A stretch of 6,599 bases of DNA from positions 1-6,599 of the forward strand of contig DANZ01000019.1 of the NCBI GenBank assembly GCA_002501695.1, given 5' to 3'. The DNA comes from Methanolobus sp. UBA474 (GTDB taxonomy: Archaea; Halobacteriota; Methanosarcinia; Methanosarcinales; Methanosarcinaceae). A program made the position numbers and the translations under genes. Within the stretch, counting starts at the first letter, position 1. Each line of letters opens with the position of its first letter. Below the pieces are notes generated by a model. It had not been told where the DNA came from, did no database searches, and worked only from the letters and a program-made list of their open reading frames with translations. Positions 1 through 5,689 of the stretch are shown here, piece after piece.

Positions 1-1
1 C

Positions 2-547
2 AGCCTGGCCAACCTGCAGGCAGAGGCCATGGGCATCCCCCTTATCGAAGAGACCACCAGGGGAGAAAAGGAAACAGAGCTCGAGGACATGAGAAACGCC
101 ATCCTCAGAGCAAAACAAGAGTTCGGGATAGAGGGGGTCGTCACGGGCGCCCTGTACTCCAACTACCAGCGTGAGAGGATAGAGAAGGTTTGTGACGGAC
201 TTGGCCTTAAGGCATTCTCACCCCTATGGCACATCGATCAGGAAAAAGAGATGTACCAGTTATTAGCAATCGGGTTTGAGTTCATATTCAGCAGCGTTGC
301 AGCCTACGGACTTGACAAGAGCTGGGTCGGGCGCAGGATAGGGGAGAAGGACATTGAAAAACTTGTCAGGCTCAACGAGAAGATAGGCCTCAATGTCGCA
401 GGCGAGGGTGGAGAATTCGAGAGTTTCGTGCTCGACGGGCCCATGTACCACAAAAGGATAGAGATACTGGAAATGGAAGTTATCGAACGGGACGAGTACA
501 CAGCAAAAGCAGTCATCACCAACGCAGTGCTTGTCGATAAGGAGTAA
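2..547 (+). CDS. dph6: Diphthine--ammonia ligase (Dph6 / ATP-PPase DUF71 family), 3' part, 5' end cut by window edge
   Basis: The enzyme catalyses the last step of diphthamide synthesis: ATP-dependent amidation of diphthine on the modified histidine of translation factor aEF2, in the cytoplasm. The frame is open from base 2, and the residues before the first ATG at 29 (SLANLQAEAMGIPL) read as normal family sequence, so ATG 29 is an internal methionine and the true start lies outside the window. The N-terminal ATP-binding P-loop part is missing here. Visible family features are GVVTGAL...SNYQRER (around bases 154-180), FSPLW (about 218-232) and the conserved GEGGEFES block with the following DGPMY (401-448). 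It ends in TAA. The next gene starts 95 bp downstream behind its own TATA-like box, so the two are probably not one operon. Family assignment is from recognised motifs. Some members of this superfamily in archaea are annotated only as MJ0570-related ATP-binding proteins. Confidence 0.88.
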   Translation, partial: SLANLQAEAMGIPLIEETTRGEKETELEDMRNAILRAKQEFGIEGVVTGALYSNYQRERIEKVCDGLGLKAFSPLWHIDQEKEMYQLLAIGFEFIFSSVAAYGLDKSWVGRRIGEKDIEKLVRLNEKIGLNVAGEGGEFESFVLDGPMYHKRIEILEMEVIERDEYTAKAVITNAVLVDKE

Positions 548-569
548 GAACAGACACCGACTGCGAGAA

Positions 570-626
570 TATAAATACTGTTCTTCGCATAATTGTTAAT
601 AGTACTATAATTGAGAATAGTAATTG
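570..626 (+). promoter_or_regulatory. Likely promoter and operator-like region of the glycosyltransferase gene
   Basis: TATAAATACT (570-579) resembles an archaeal TATA box. The expected start of transcription, about 25 bp downstream, falls near 597-600 and gives a leader of about 45 nt that contains the ribosome site. A perfect 10-bp palindrome, ATAGTACTAT (599-608), lies at the predicted start, and AATAGTA is repeated at 598-604 and 616-622. The position would suit a repressor site, but this is inference. Confidence 0.45.
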
Positions 627-642
627 CAGGGAGTGGAGTATT

Positions 643-1887
643 TTGGAGCTTACAATGGTGATACCCAGCTACTGGGGCCGGGATAGTGCTACAGGCTGGA
701 AAGAAGGGGATGCCGTCTACGACCATCCTATCCCGATAGACCAGGAAGGTACGCTTGGCAGGGCGATCAGCAGCATGAAGATCCTTGAGGACAGGGATTT
801 CAGGCTTGTGGTACTGGCAGTGGCAACTTCCCCGGATATCGGGAGTGAGGTTGAGGACATTGTGAAAAGGATAGTTGTGGAGAACGCACCAACAGCAGGA
901 GTGAAGACTCTGGTGTTCGGACCCTCGCACCTGAGAGCAGTCAGTGAGATACTGAACAAAAATGGAAAGGCAGCATATAAGGACCTGCTCCAGCTCAGAG
1001 GATACTCCAACATCCGCAATATGTGCCTTTTCATACCTCACATACTGGGAGCAGACGCTGCTGTGCTGATCGATGACGATGAGGTGTTCGAGGATCCCGG
1101 CTTCATCGGCAAGGTCAGGGAGCATATCGGCCAGATGGTCGAAGGCAAGGCGATATACGGACTGGCGGGCTACTATCTGCAGCCTGATGGCAACTTCTAT
1201 GTACGTGCCCCGCAAGACGGCTGGGCATACTACTGGGGCAAGCAGATACATATGAACAGGGCTTTTGAAGCTGTGATCGCATCTCCACCGCGGATCAAGG
1301 AAACACCCTTTGTCTTTGGCGGTAATATGACCATCCACAGGAACCTTTTCACAAAGATACCTTTCGATCCTTACGTCAGGCGCGGAGAGGATATTGATTA
1401 TATCATGAACGCCATGATGTTCGGCTTCAGTTTCTTCCTCGACAACGAACTGCACATCAAGCACCTGCCGCCTGCGAAAAGCCATCCGGAATGGATGCGC
1501 CTGAGAGAGGATATATACCGGTTTGTCTATGAGAGGGAAAAACTGAGGCGCCAGAAGGACACAGACGGCATGATACGCCTCTCAGCCGATGATTTTGGTG
1601 AATATCCTGGCGCCTTCCTGAAAGAAGATCTCGATGAGAGAATAAAGAATGCCAGCATGCTCCTCTCCGGAGAATACCGCCGGAACGGTGACCTTCATGG
1701 CGGCATTGAGGCTTTGAAGAACATCGATATTGCCTTTAACGATGCTGTGCCTTCTTTCGACCCATTTGGGCATCTGGTGGAGCTGCAGAAGATGTGGGAG
1801 CAGATGATGAGATATATAGGTGATATGCGGGTCCGTAAGGAAATGCAGGGAATCCTGGATAGGGATTTGCAGGTCCATCAGGCCTGA
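643..1887 (+). CDS. GT2-like (GT-A fold) glycosyltransferase, 414 aa
   Basis: Predicted cytoplasmic nucleotide-sugar-dependent transferase; donor and acceptor cannot be told from sequence. The N-terminus is a Rossmann-type strand (LTMVIPSYWGR, residues 3-13), followed by DHPIPIDQEGTLGRAISSM (27-45). A hydrophobic strand runs into IDDDEVFEDP (143-152), the likely metal/nucleotide-binding DxD-type motif. GGNMTIHRNLF and then RRGEDIDY (246-253) match the acceptor-side acidic motif of GT-A enzymes, and HIKHLPP (271-277) may supply a metal-binding histidine. The last 120 residues are charged and helical, with no membrane segment. The start is chosen at TTG 643, with GGAG (635-638) four bases upstream and GGGAG (629-633) further up. 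ATG 655, preceded by GGAG at 645-648, is a real alternative that would remove four residues. The gene stands alone, with a T-rich terminator behind it. The glycosyltransferase class is fairly sure; the specific role (for example surface glycan, protein glycosylation or compatible solute) is unknown. Confidence 0.8.
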   Translation: MELTMVIPSYWGRDSATGWKEGDAVYDHPIPIDQEGTLGRAISSMKILEDRDFRLVVLAVATSPDIGSEVEDIVKRIVVENAPTAGVKTLVFGPSHLRAVSEILNKNGKAAYKDLLQLRGYSNIRNMCLFIPHILGADAAVLIDDDEVFEDPGFIGKVREHIGQMVEGKAIYGLAGYYLQPDGNFYVRAPQDGWAYYWGKQIHMNRAFEAVIASPPRIKETPFVFGGNMTIHRNLFTKIPFDPYVRRGEDIDYIMNAMMFGFSFFLDNELHIKHLPPAKSHPEWMRLREDIYRFVYEREKLRRQKDTDGMIRLSADDFGEYPGAFLKEDLDERIKNASMLLSGEYRRNGDLHGGIEALKNIDIAFNDAVPSFDPFGHLVELQKMWEQMMRYIGDMRVRKEMQGILDRDLQVHQA

Positions 1888-1921
1888 AGTGTGGCGGATC
1901 AGGGATAATAGATCATCATTT

Positions 1922-1963
1922 AGAGCCTGCCGGGACAAATGCTCTCTTTTCTTTTTCCTTTTT
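1922..1963 (+). terminator. T-rich archaeal terminator after the glycosyltransferase gene
   Basis: A weak 5-bp inverted repeat, AGAGC (1922-1926) and GCTCT (1941-1945), runs straight into a pyrimidine stretch with T4, T5 and T5 runs (1947-1963). Archaeal termination depends mainly on such T tracts. It lies 35 bp after the TGA and separates this gene from lrgA. Confidence 0.6.
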
Positions 1964-1995
1964 CCGGCCGCTCTATGATCAACCGCAAACCTTAA

Positions 1996-2033
1996 TGCTC
2001 TCGAACAACAGTTGAAGAGCCCGCCCGAGAGCA
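1996..2033 (+). promoter_or_regulatory. Inverted repeats in the lrgA upstream region (possible operator or leader hairpin)
   Basis: TGCTCTCG (1996-2003) is perfectly complementary to CGAGAGCA (2026-2033), an 8-bp stem with a 22-nt loop. The same left arm GCTCT (1997-2001) can instead pair with AGAGC (2016-2020), so two stems are mutually exclusive. The right arm ends 9 bp before the first lrgA ATG at 2043. A weak TATA-like CTTAATG lies at 1991-1997. No clear ribosome site is seen here. Confidence 0.35.
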
Positions 2034-2042
2034 CACATCCAG

Positions 2043-2438
2043 ATGGCCGTTAACCAATTTCCCTATATACTACTAGCTATGATCAAATATCTTGTTCAAT
2101 CCGGCATTATACTCCTTGTATGCTTTGCAGGCGACCTCCTTCAGACATTCCTGAACCTCCCCGTACCCGGGAACATAACAGGCATGCTGCTTCTGCTCGT
2201 CCTCCTTCTGACCGGTCTGGTGAAACTGCCTATGATAGAGGATGTGGGCAATTTCATGCTGAAGCACCTGTCATTCTTCTTTATACCGGCAGCTGTGGGA
2301 CTGATCACATGCTTTTCGGTACTGGAAGGAAAATGGGCTGTGCTCATATTCATATCTGTTATTTCGACCTTCATCATAGCAGCCGTGACCGGCATAACGG
2401 TCCAGATGCTCATGAAAAGGAGGCAGGCCCGTGAGTGA
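2043..2438 (+). CDS. lrgA: CidA/LrgA-family membrane protein, 131 aa
   Basis: Small integral membrane protein, partner of LrgB. The family was named in bacteria for modulating murein hydrolase release. Later work on bacterial and plastid relatives points to transport of small carboxylates (pyruvate, glycolate), which makes more sense in an archaeon without murein. Family features seen are a first hydrophobic helix (YLVQSGIILLVCFAGDLL), the conserved LPVPGNITGMLLLL block, then a third helix after MIEDVGNFMLKHLSFFFIPAAVGL, and a final helix ending in a basic tail KRRQARE. Four membrane segments are expected. The start is uncertain: ATG 2043 is the longest, but ATG 2079 (MIKYLVQSG) fits many family members; neither has a convincing Shine-Dalgarno sequence. 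It overlaps lrgB by 8 bp, so the two are co-transcribed and probably translationally coupled. Confidence 0.88.
   Translation: MAVNQFPYILLAMIKYLVQSGIILLVCFAGDLLQTFLNLPVPGNITGMLLLLVLLLTGLVKLPMIEDVGNFMLKHLSFFFIPAAVGLITCFSVLEGKWAVLIFISVISTFIIAAVTGITVQMLMKRRQARE
2419..2423 (+). promoter_or_regulatory. Ribosome binding site of lrgB inside the end of lrgA
   Basis: GGAGG lies within the last lrgA codons, seven bases before GTG 2431. It supports the GTG start and coupled translation of the overlapping pair. Confidence 0.8.
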
Positions 2439-3147
2439 GGCCACTGCTGTACTTGCATCTTCCCTGATAGTTTCTCCTGTTTTTGGGATAGGAATATCGC
2501 TTCTGACATTCTATGCAGGCAGCCTGCTGTACAAAAAGACCGGCTCACCCCTACTGAACCCTCTGGTACTGAGCATGCTGATGATCATTGCCATTCTTAT
2601 CAACTTCCACATCAGTTTTGATGATTACAACAGGGGAGGGCGGTTCATATCCTTTTTCCTGGGGCCTGCCACTGTGATCCTGGCCCTGCCCCTTTATAAG
2701 AAAATAAGCCTGCTGAAAGAGAATGCCCTGCCGATAATCACGGGGATAACCTTGGGATCTGCAGCAGGCATTGTGAGTATTATCGCGATGTGCAAGATGT
2801 TCGGGCTTGATGAGATCATCAGCACTTCCATGCTCCCGAAATCTGTCACAACACCAATCGGGATCGAAATATCCGGCCAGCTTGGGGGCATCCCGTCAAT
2901 AACCGTGGCGGCCATAGTATTCACCGGCGTGACCGGAGTCCTGCTGGGACCTATGGTCTGCAGGCTGTTCAGGATAGATGATAAGGTGGCAGTCGGAGTT
3001 GCCATCGGGACCTCATCCCATGCCCTGGGAACCACCAAGGCCGTTGAGCTGGGAGAGACAGAGGGAGCAATGAGCGGACTTGCGATAGGTATCGCAGGGC
3101 TGGTGACGGTGTTCCTAGCCCCGGTACTGGCCGAATTGCTGATGTGA
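2431..3147 (+). CDS. lrgB: LrgB/CidB-family membrane protein, 238 aa
   Basis: Integral membrane partner of LrgA. Related proteins include bacterial LrgB/CidB and the C-terminal half of the plant plastid glycolate/glycerate transporter PLGG1, so a carboxylate-transport role is plausible; the substrate here is unknown. The length is normal for the family. Highly conserved blocks are present: NPLVLSM (43-49), FLGPATVILALPLYKK (76-91), LPKSVTTPIGIEIS with the following GG (135-152), and AIGTSSHALGTTKA followed by E.GE..GAMSGLA (191 onward). Several hydrophobic helices span the chain, ending in an apolar C-terminus. The GTG start is fixed by a strong GGAGG seven bases upstream and by the 8-bp overlap with lrgA. 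No LytTR-type or other regulator gene is next to the pair, unlike in many bacteria. Family assignment is secure. Confidence 0.93.
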   Translation: MSEATAVLASSLIVSPVFGIGISLLTFYAGSLLYKKTGSPLLNPLVLSMLMIIAILINFHISFDDYNRGGRFISFFLGPATVILALPLYKKISLLKENALPIITGITLGSAAGIVSIIAMCKMFGLDEIISTSMLPKSVTTPIGIEISGQLGGIPSITVAAIVFTGVTGVLLGPMVCRLFRIDDKVAVGVAIGTSSHALGTTKAVELGETEGAMSGLAIGIAGLVTVFLAPVLAELLM

Positions 3148-3213
3148 GAGGGTTTGATCACCTCCAAATCGGTTATCCAGACCGGCATAAATGGTTATTT
3201 CAATTCCCGATAC

Positions 3214-3229
3214 TATAGATTTATAGATT
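3214..3229 (+). repeat. Tandem 8-bp repeat in the promoter region of the 75-aa protein
   Basis: TATAGATT occurs twice without spacing (3214-3221 and 3222-3229), just before the ribosome site. The copies are TATA-like but sit too close to the ATG to allow a leader that includes GGAG at 3235-3238. A box further up (CATAAATGG, 3185-3193) would fit better as the true TATA element. Confidence 0.4.
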
Positions 3230-3244
3230 GATCCGGAGAGTTTT

Positions 3245-3472
3245 ATGATACTTATACAAAAAAGATACCAGGATACTGCTGACGAGATAAAGGAAGAGGA
3301 TATCGATCTGGTAAAACTCAACCTGACCATCACAAGAAAGATCTGCTGCGGAGGACGGGACAAGAAGGATTATGACCTGGGCTGGGTGGAGAAACCAGGG
3401 GATATGAAGCTGACCACTGTAAGGGATTATAGGATCGTGGACAGAGTGCTTGAGGTCTGGATAGAGCCCTGA
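3245..3472 (+). CDS. Small protein of unknown function, 75 aa
   Basis: I do not recognise a family. It is probably a real gene: CCGGAGAG (3233-3240) places GGAG six bases before the ATG, and the region upstream is AT-rich and TATA-like. The chain has a balanced soluble composition, with a charged N-terminal helix-like part (residues 8-24), a strand-like LVKLNLTITRKI (22-33), an adjacent cysteine pair in CCGG (34-37), a GWVEKPGD stretch (46-53) and a C-terminal strand-like DRVLEVWIEP. No signal peptide or membrane segment is seen. The vicinal cysteines could be redox-active or bind metal, but two cysteines alone do not make a standard zinc site, so no function is claimed. It lies between lrgB (97 bp upstream) and fen (72 bp downstream), all on one strand, but each seems to have its own signals. 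Confidence 0.6.
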   Translation: MILIQKRYQDTADEIKEEDIDLVKLNLTITRKICCGGRDKKDYDLGWVEKPGDMKLTTVRDYRIVDRVLEVWIEP

Positions 3473-3509
3473 CCTCAGGACACGGGCCTGCGGTGCAGAT
3501 CCCGGAGCC

Positions 3510-3518
3510 AAAAATACT
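3510..3518 (+). promoter_or_regulatory. TATA-like box of fen, spacing suggests a leaderless transcript
   Basis: AAAAATACT is centred about 31 bp before the ATG at 3545. Transcription would start near 3539-3541, leaving only a few bases before the start codon. No Shine-Dalgarno sequence precedes that ATG, consistent with leaderless translation. The upstream in-frame ATG at 3530 would then lie outside the mRNA. Confidence 0.45.
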
Positions 3519-3544
3519 ATCTATACCGGATGCATCTTACCTGC

Positions 3545-4570
3545 ATGGGTACGCAGATAGGCACCTTACTCACAAAAGACCCGATCACTTATGAAGAGCT
3601 TCATGGCAAGGTCATTGCCATTGACGCATACAATACCATATACCAGTTCCTGAGTGCCATCCGGCAGAAGGACGGCTCCTTGCTTATGGATTCTTCCGGC
3701 AATCCAACTTCCCATCTTACCGGCCTGTTCTCAAGGACCAGCAAACTGAGGGAAGCTAATATCAGACCTGTCTTCATCTTTGATGGCAAGCCGCCGGAGA
3801 TGAAAAAGGAGACACTGGAAAAACGCAGGGGATCCAAGGAAGCCGCAGCCCTCAATTATGATATTGCCAGGGAGGAAGGCAATCTTGAAGATATGAAGAA
3901 GTTCGCGCAGGGAACTTCCAGGATAACCCCGCAGATACTTGAAGAATCAAAAAAGCTTCTGGAGCTCATGGGTATCCCCTGCGTGCAGGCAGCATCCGAA
4001 GCTGAGGCCCAGGCTGCGTTCATGACCTCCCGCGAAGATGCCGACCTTGTGGGTTCACAGGACTACGATGCCTTTCTTTTCGGGGCAGAGAGTGTCGTCC
4101 GCAATCTGGGAAGCACCGGAAAGAGAAAGGTTCCGGGACAGAAGAAGTATGTTGCAAAGGCACCTGAGCATATTTCCCTTAAAGGATCCCTGGAGCAGCT
4201 TAAGATCACCCGCGAACAGCTGATCGATGTTGCTATCTGCATTGGCACGGATTTCAATGAAGGCATCCAGCATGTAGGAGCAAAGACCGCGCTAAAACTT
4301 ATTCTTAAACATAAGGACATAGACACGCTGATCAGAGCGGAGGATAAGGATATACGGACATGCGCATCAGTTGAGGAGATAAGAGAGTTCTTCTTGGACC
4401 CGCCGGTTACGACGGACTATACTCTCAAGTGGAAAAATCCAAAGTCCGATGAACTGTTCGGCTTCCTTGTCGGGAAACATGACTTTTCAGAAAAGCAGGT
4501 CTTGAGCAATATAAGGATATTAGAGGGCCGGGCAAGCGGTGATTGCCAGTCCTGCCTGAGTGACTGGTGA
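3545..4570 (+). CDS. fen: Flap endonuclease 1 (FEN1), 341 aa
   Basis: Structure-specific 5' nuclease that cuts 5' flaps during Okazaki-fragment maturation and repair, acting with PCNA. ATG 3545 is chosen rather than ATG 3530 because FEN1 proteins start MG, the N-terminal glycine lying near the active site; here the protein begins MGTQIGTLL. With this start all seven metal-binding acidic residues fall at the usual archaeal numbers: D27 (AIDAYN), D80 (FDGKPP), E152 and E154 (SEAEAQ), D173 and D175 (QDYDAF) and D236 (IGTDFNEG). The XPG-N domain covers about 1-100, XPG-I about 140-225, and the helix-hairpin DNA-binding element follows D236 (GIQHVGAKTALKLI). The length is normal. The C-terminal PCNA-binding box is QSCLSDW, one aromatic residue shorter than the usual Qxx(L/I)xxWF ending. 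Downstream it converges on a minus-strand gene with a 48-bp gap. Confidence 0.96.
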   Translation: MGTQIGTLLTKDPITYEELHGKVIAIDAYNTIYQFLSAIRQKDGSLLMDSSGNPTSHLTGLFSRTSKLREANIRPVFIFDGKPPEMKKETLEKRRGSKEAAALNYDIAREEGNLEDMKKFAQGTSRITPQILEESKKLLELMGIPCVQAASEAEAQAAFMTSREDADLVGSQDYDAFLFGAESVVRNLGSTGKRKVPGQKKYVAKAPEHISLKGSLEQLKITREQLIDVAICIGTDFNEGIQHVGAKTALKLILKHKDIDTLIRAEDKDIRTCASVEEIREFFLDPPVTTDYTLKWKNPKSDELFGFLVGKHDFSEKQVLSNIRILEGRASGDCQSCLSDW

Positions 4571-4596
4571 CTGCAGGAGATAATAGTCTCAGGAAA

Positions 4597-4623
4597 CTTG
4601 ATAGCTTGGGACGATCGATCAAG
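4597..4623. repeat. Inverted repeat between the convergent fen and CPBP genes
   Basis: CTTGAT (4597-4602) and ATCAAG (4618-4623) form a 6-bp stem with a 15-nt loop in the 48-bp gap, reaching into the last codons of the minus-strand gene. No T tract follows on either strand within the gap; the first plus-strand T run is T6 at 4700-4705, inside the opposing gene. It is at best a weak bidirectional terminator. Confidence 0.25.
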
Positions 4624-5407
4624 GCTGGAACAGTGAACCCAGCACTACGAGTAATGTGAGGGTGGCGGTGAAGTTGGCCAGTATCGCTGCTTCAAGTCCT
4701 TTTTTCCAGTAGAGCCAGCCAAAGATACTCCCCGACATTACGGTCAATGTCAAAGTTCCCAGAGAGAATATCACGCTCATCTCAATTGATGATGACAAAG
4801 ATACGATATAGCCGATACCATAAATGATACTTACAAGCAATATGGAGAGCCAGACCCCCGTGCTTGTGGGAAGCCCCTCTGAGGTCTTTTTTATTTTCCA
4901 TGAGATCCACACGAAAAGGGTCAGCAGGAAAAACCTCAGGATCAGCTCTTCCACGATACCTGCGTAGAACGAATACAGGAACCTCTGCCACACCGGCGGC
5001 GATGACAGGAATGCGGTCAAAGGCACAGTAAAAGCCGAGAAAACGAACCTGTCCATCACAAAGATGGCAGTGCCTGCCAGGGCACCAAGAGTTAAGGATA
5101 ATTTCACAGAATGATCAAAGCCTGCAGGCAGGCCCCTGCCTTCAAACAGGGATTCAAGCACCGATGCTCTCAGGCCGACCTTTTTCCCAAGATAAAGACC
5201 CGTAAAGAGGGAGATGACTATAAAAGCCGTTCCCTGGGCAAACTGGGTTACCAGTAACATTGGAAAAGAGCTGCCAAAACTATATATCGCATCCCCGGAG
5301 ATCGATACTGCATAAGGAAGGGATGCAAGCATAGAGAACTCTGCTGCCATGAACAATAACCAGAAAATATTCCAGTCCACCATGCTTTTGACATACATCC
5401 TTAACAT
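4619..5407 (-). CDS. CPBP (CAAX protease/Rce1-like) family membrane protein with substituted catalytic histidines, 262 aa
   Basis: Polytopic membrane protein with about seven or eight hydrophobic segments. The CPBP family comprises intramembrane glutamate proteases with motifs EExxxR, FxxxH and HxxxN/D. The first is intact: EELILR, E153-E154 and R158, within GIVEELILRFFLL. The second aligns to Y196-GIG-Y200, with phenylalanine and histidine both replaced by tyrosine. The last aligns to N245-FTA-T249 in GLEAAILANFTATL, where family members have H...D/N. So it probably lacks normal protease activity, or uses a different mechanism; this is inference. The start is uncertain: ATG 5407 has GGA directly before it, whereas ATG at 5396-5398 has that same AAAGGA nine bases upstream and may be the real start, removing three residues. 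A TATA box at 5474-5482 drives it alone. Motif alignment was made by eye. Confidence 0.75.
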   Translation of the reverse strand: MLRMYVKSMVDWNIFWLLFMAAEFSMLASLPYAVSISGDAIYSFGSSFPMLLVTQFAQGTAFIVISLFTGLYLGKKVGLRASVLESLFEGRGLPAGFDHSVKLSLTLGALAGTAIFVMDRFVFSAFTVPLTAFLSSPPVWQRFLYSFYAGIVEELILRFFLLTLFVWISWKIKKTSEGLPTSTGVWLSILLVSIIYGIGYIVSLSSSIEMSVIFSLGTLTLTVMSGSIFGWLYWKKGLEAAILANFTATLTLLVVLGSLFQP

Positions 5408-5458
5408 TCCTTTTTTAAAGAGAGCTTAAACAGAGTTATATGAACTTTGTTTCTTCGA

Positions 5459-5482
5459 ACAATATGATTGTCCATTATATAA
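5459..5482 (-). promoter_or_regulatory. Promoter of the CPBP gene with adjoining palindrome
   Basis: The minus strand reads TTATATAAT (5482-5474), a near-ideal archaeal TATA box, giving a predicted start near 5453 and a leader of about 45 nt. Immediately downstream of the box lies the inverted repeat ACAAT-ATG-ATTGT (5459-5471), between the TATA box and the transcription start, a typical place for an archaeal repressor. Confidence 0.55.
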
Positions 5483-5571
5483 GTGTTCTTTTATTTCGAA
5501 TTATCCTTTTGCTACCGGATGACTCTCAGAGATATGATCAGGAACAGGATGTTACATGTCCGCATAGAGCC

Positions 5572-5643
5572 GGGAGAGGAAAGAAGGAAGGAAAGAAGGC
5601 AAGAAAATGAAAGGAAAAAAAGGAACGGAAAGGATAGAAAAAA
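5572..5643 (-). terminator. Polypyrimidine, T-rich tract downstream of the 100-aa membrane protein gene
   Basis: On the plus strand this is 72 bp of purines with only four interruptions (C5600, T5608, C5626, T5635). Read on the minus strand it is C/T only, with T runs of up to seven, starting 47 bp after the stop codon of the minus-strand gene at 5690. It is a likely archaeal terminator, though much longer than needed. Confidence 0.45.
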
Positions 5644-5689
5644 TGCCTGTTATCACAACTAAAAATCAAATGCCGTTTTTCGGTCTGTC

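Noticed and set aside
304..1485. A 393-codon open frame on the minus strand, antisense to dph6 and the glycosyltransferase
   Set aside because: It runs opposite two well-supported genes and across the intergenic promoter, has no recognisable domain and a cysteine/histidine-rich random-looking composition. It is explained by the codon bias of the plus-strand genes.
2694..3188. A 164-codon minus-strand frame opposite lrgB
   Set aside because: Proline/serine/threonine-rich shadow of the strongly supported lrgB frame, with no family features.
5519..5662. A 47-aa plus-strand frame (ATG 5519) in the gap, preceded by the symmetric TATA sequence
   Set aside because: No ribosome site, and its lysine/arginine/glutamate-rich second half merely reflects the purine tract. 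I would revisit it only if a rightward transcript were found.
5673..5683. CCG-T5-CGG mini-hairpin near the end of the 100-aa protein gene
   Set aside because: Only three base pairs and not followed by a T tract of its own; the nearby polypyrimidine tract explains termination better.
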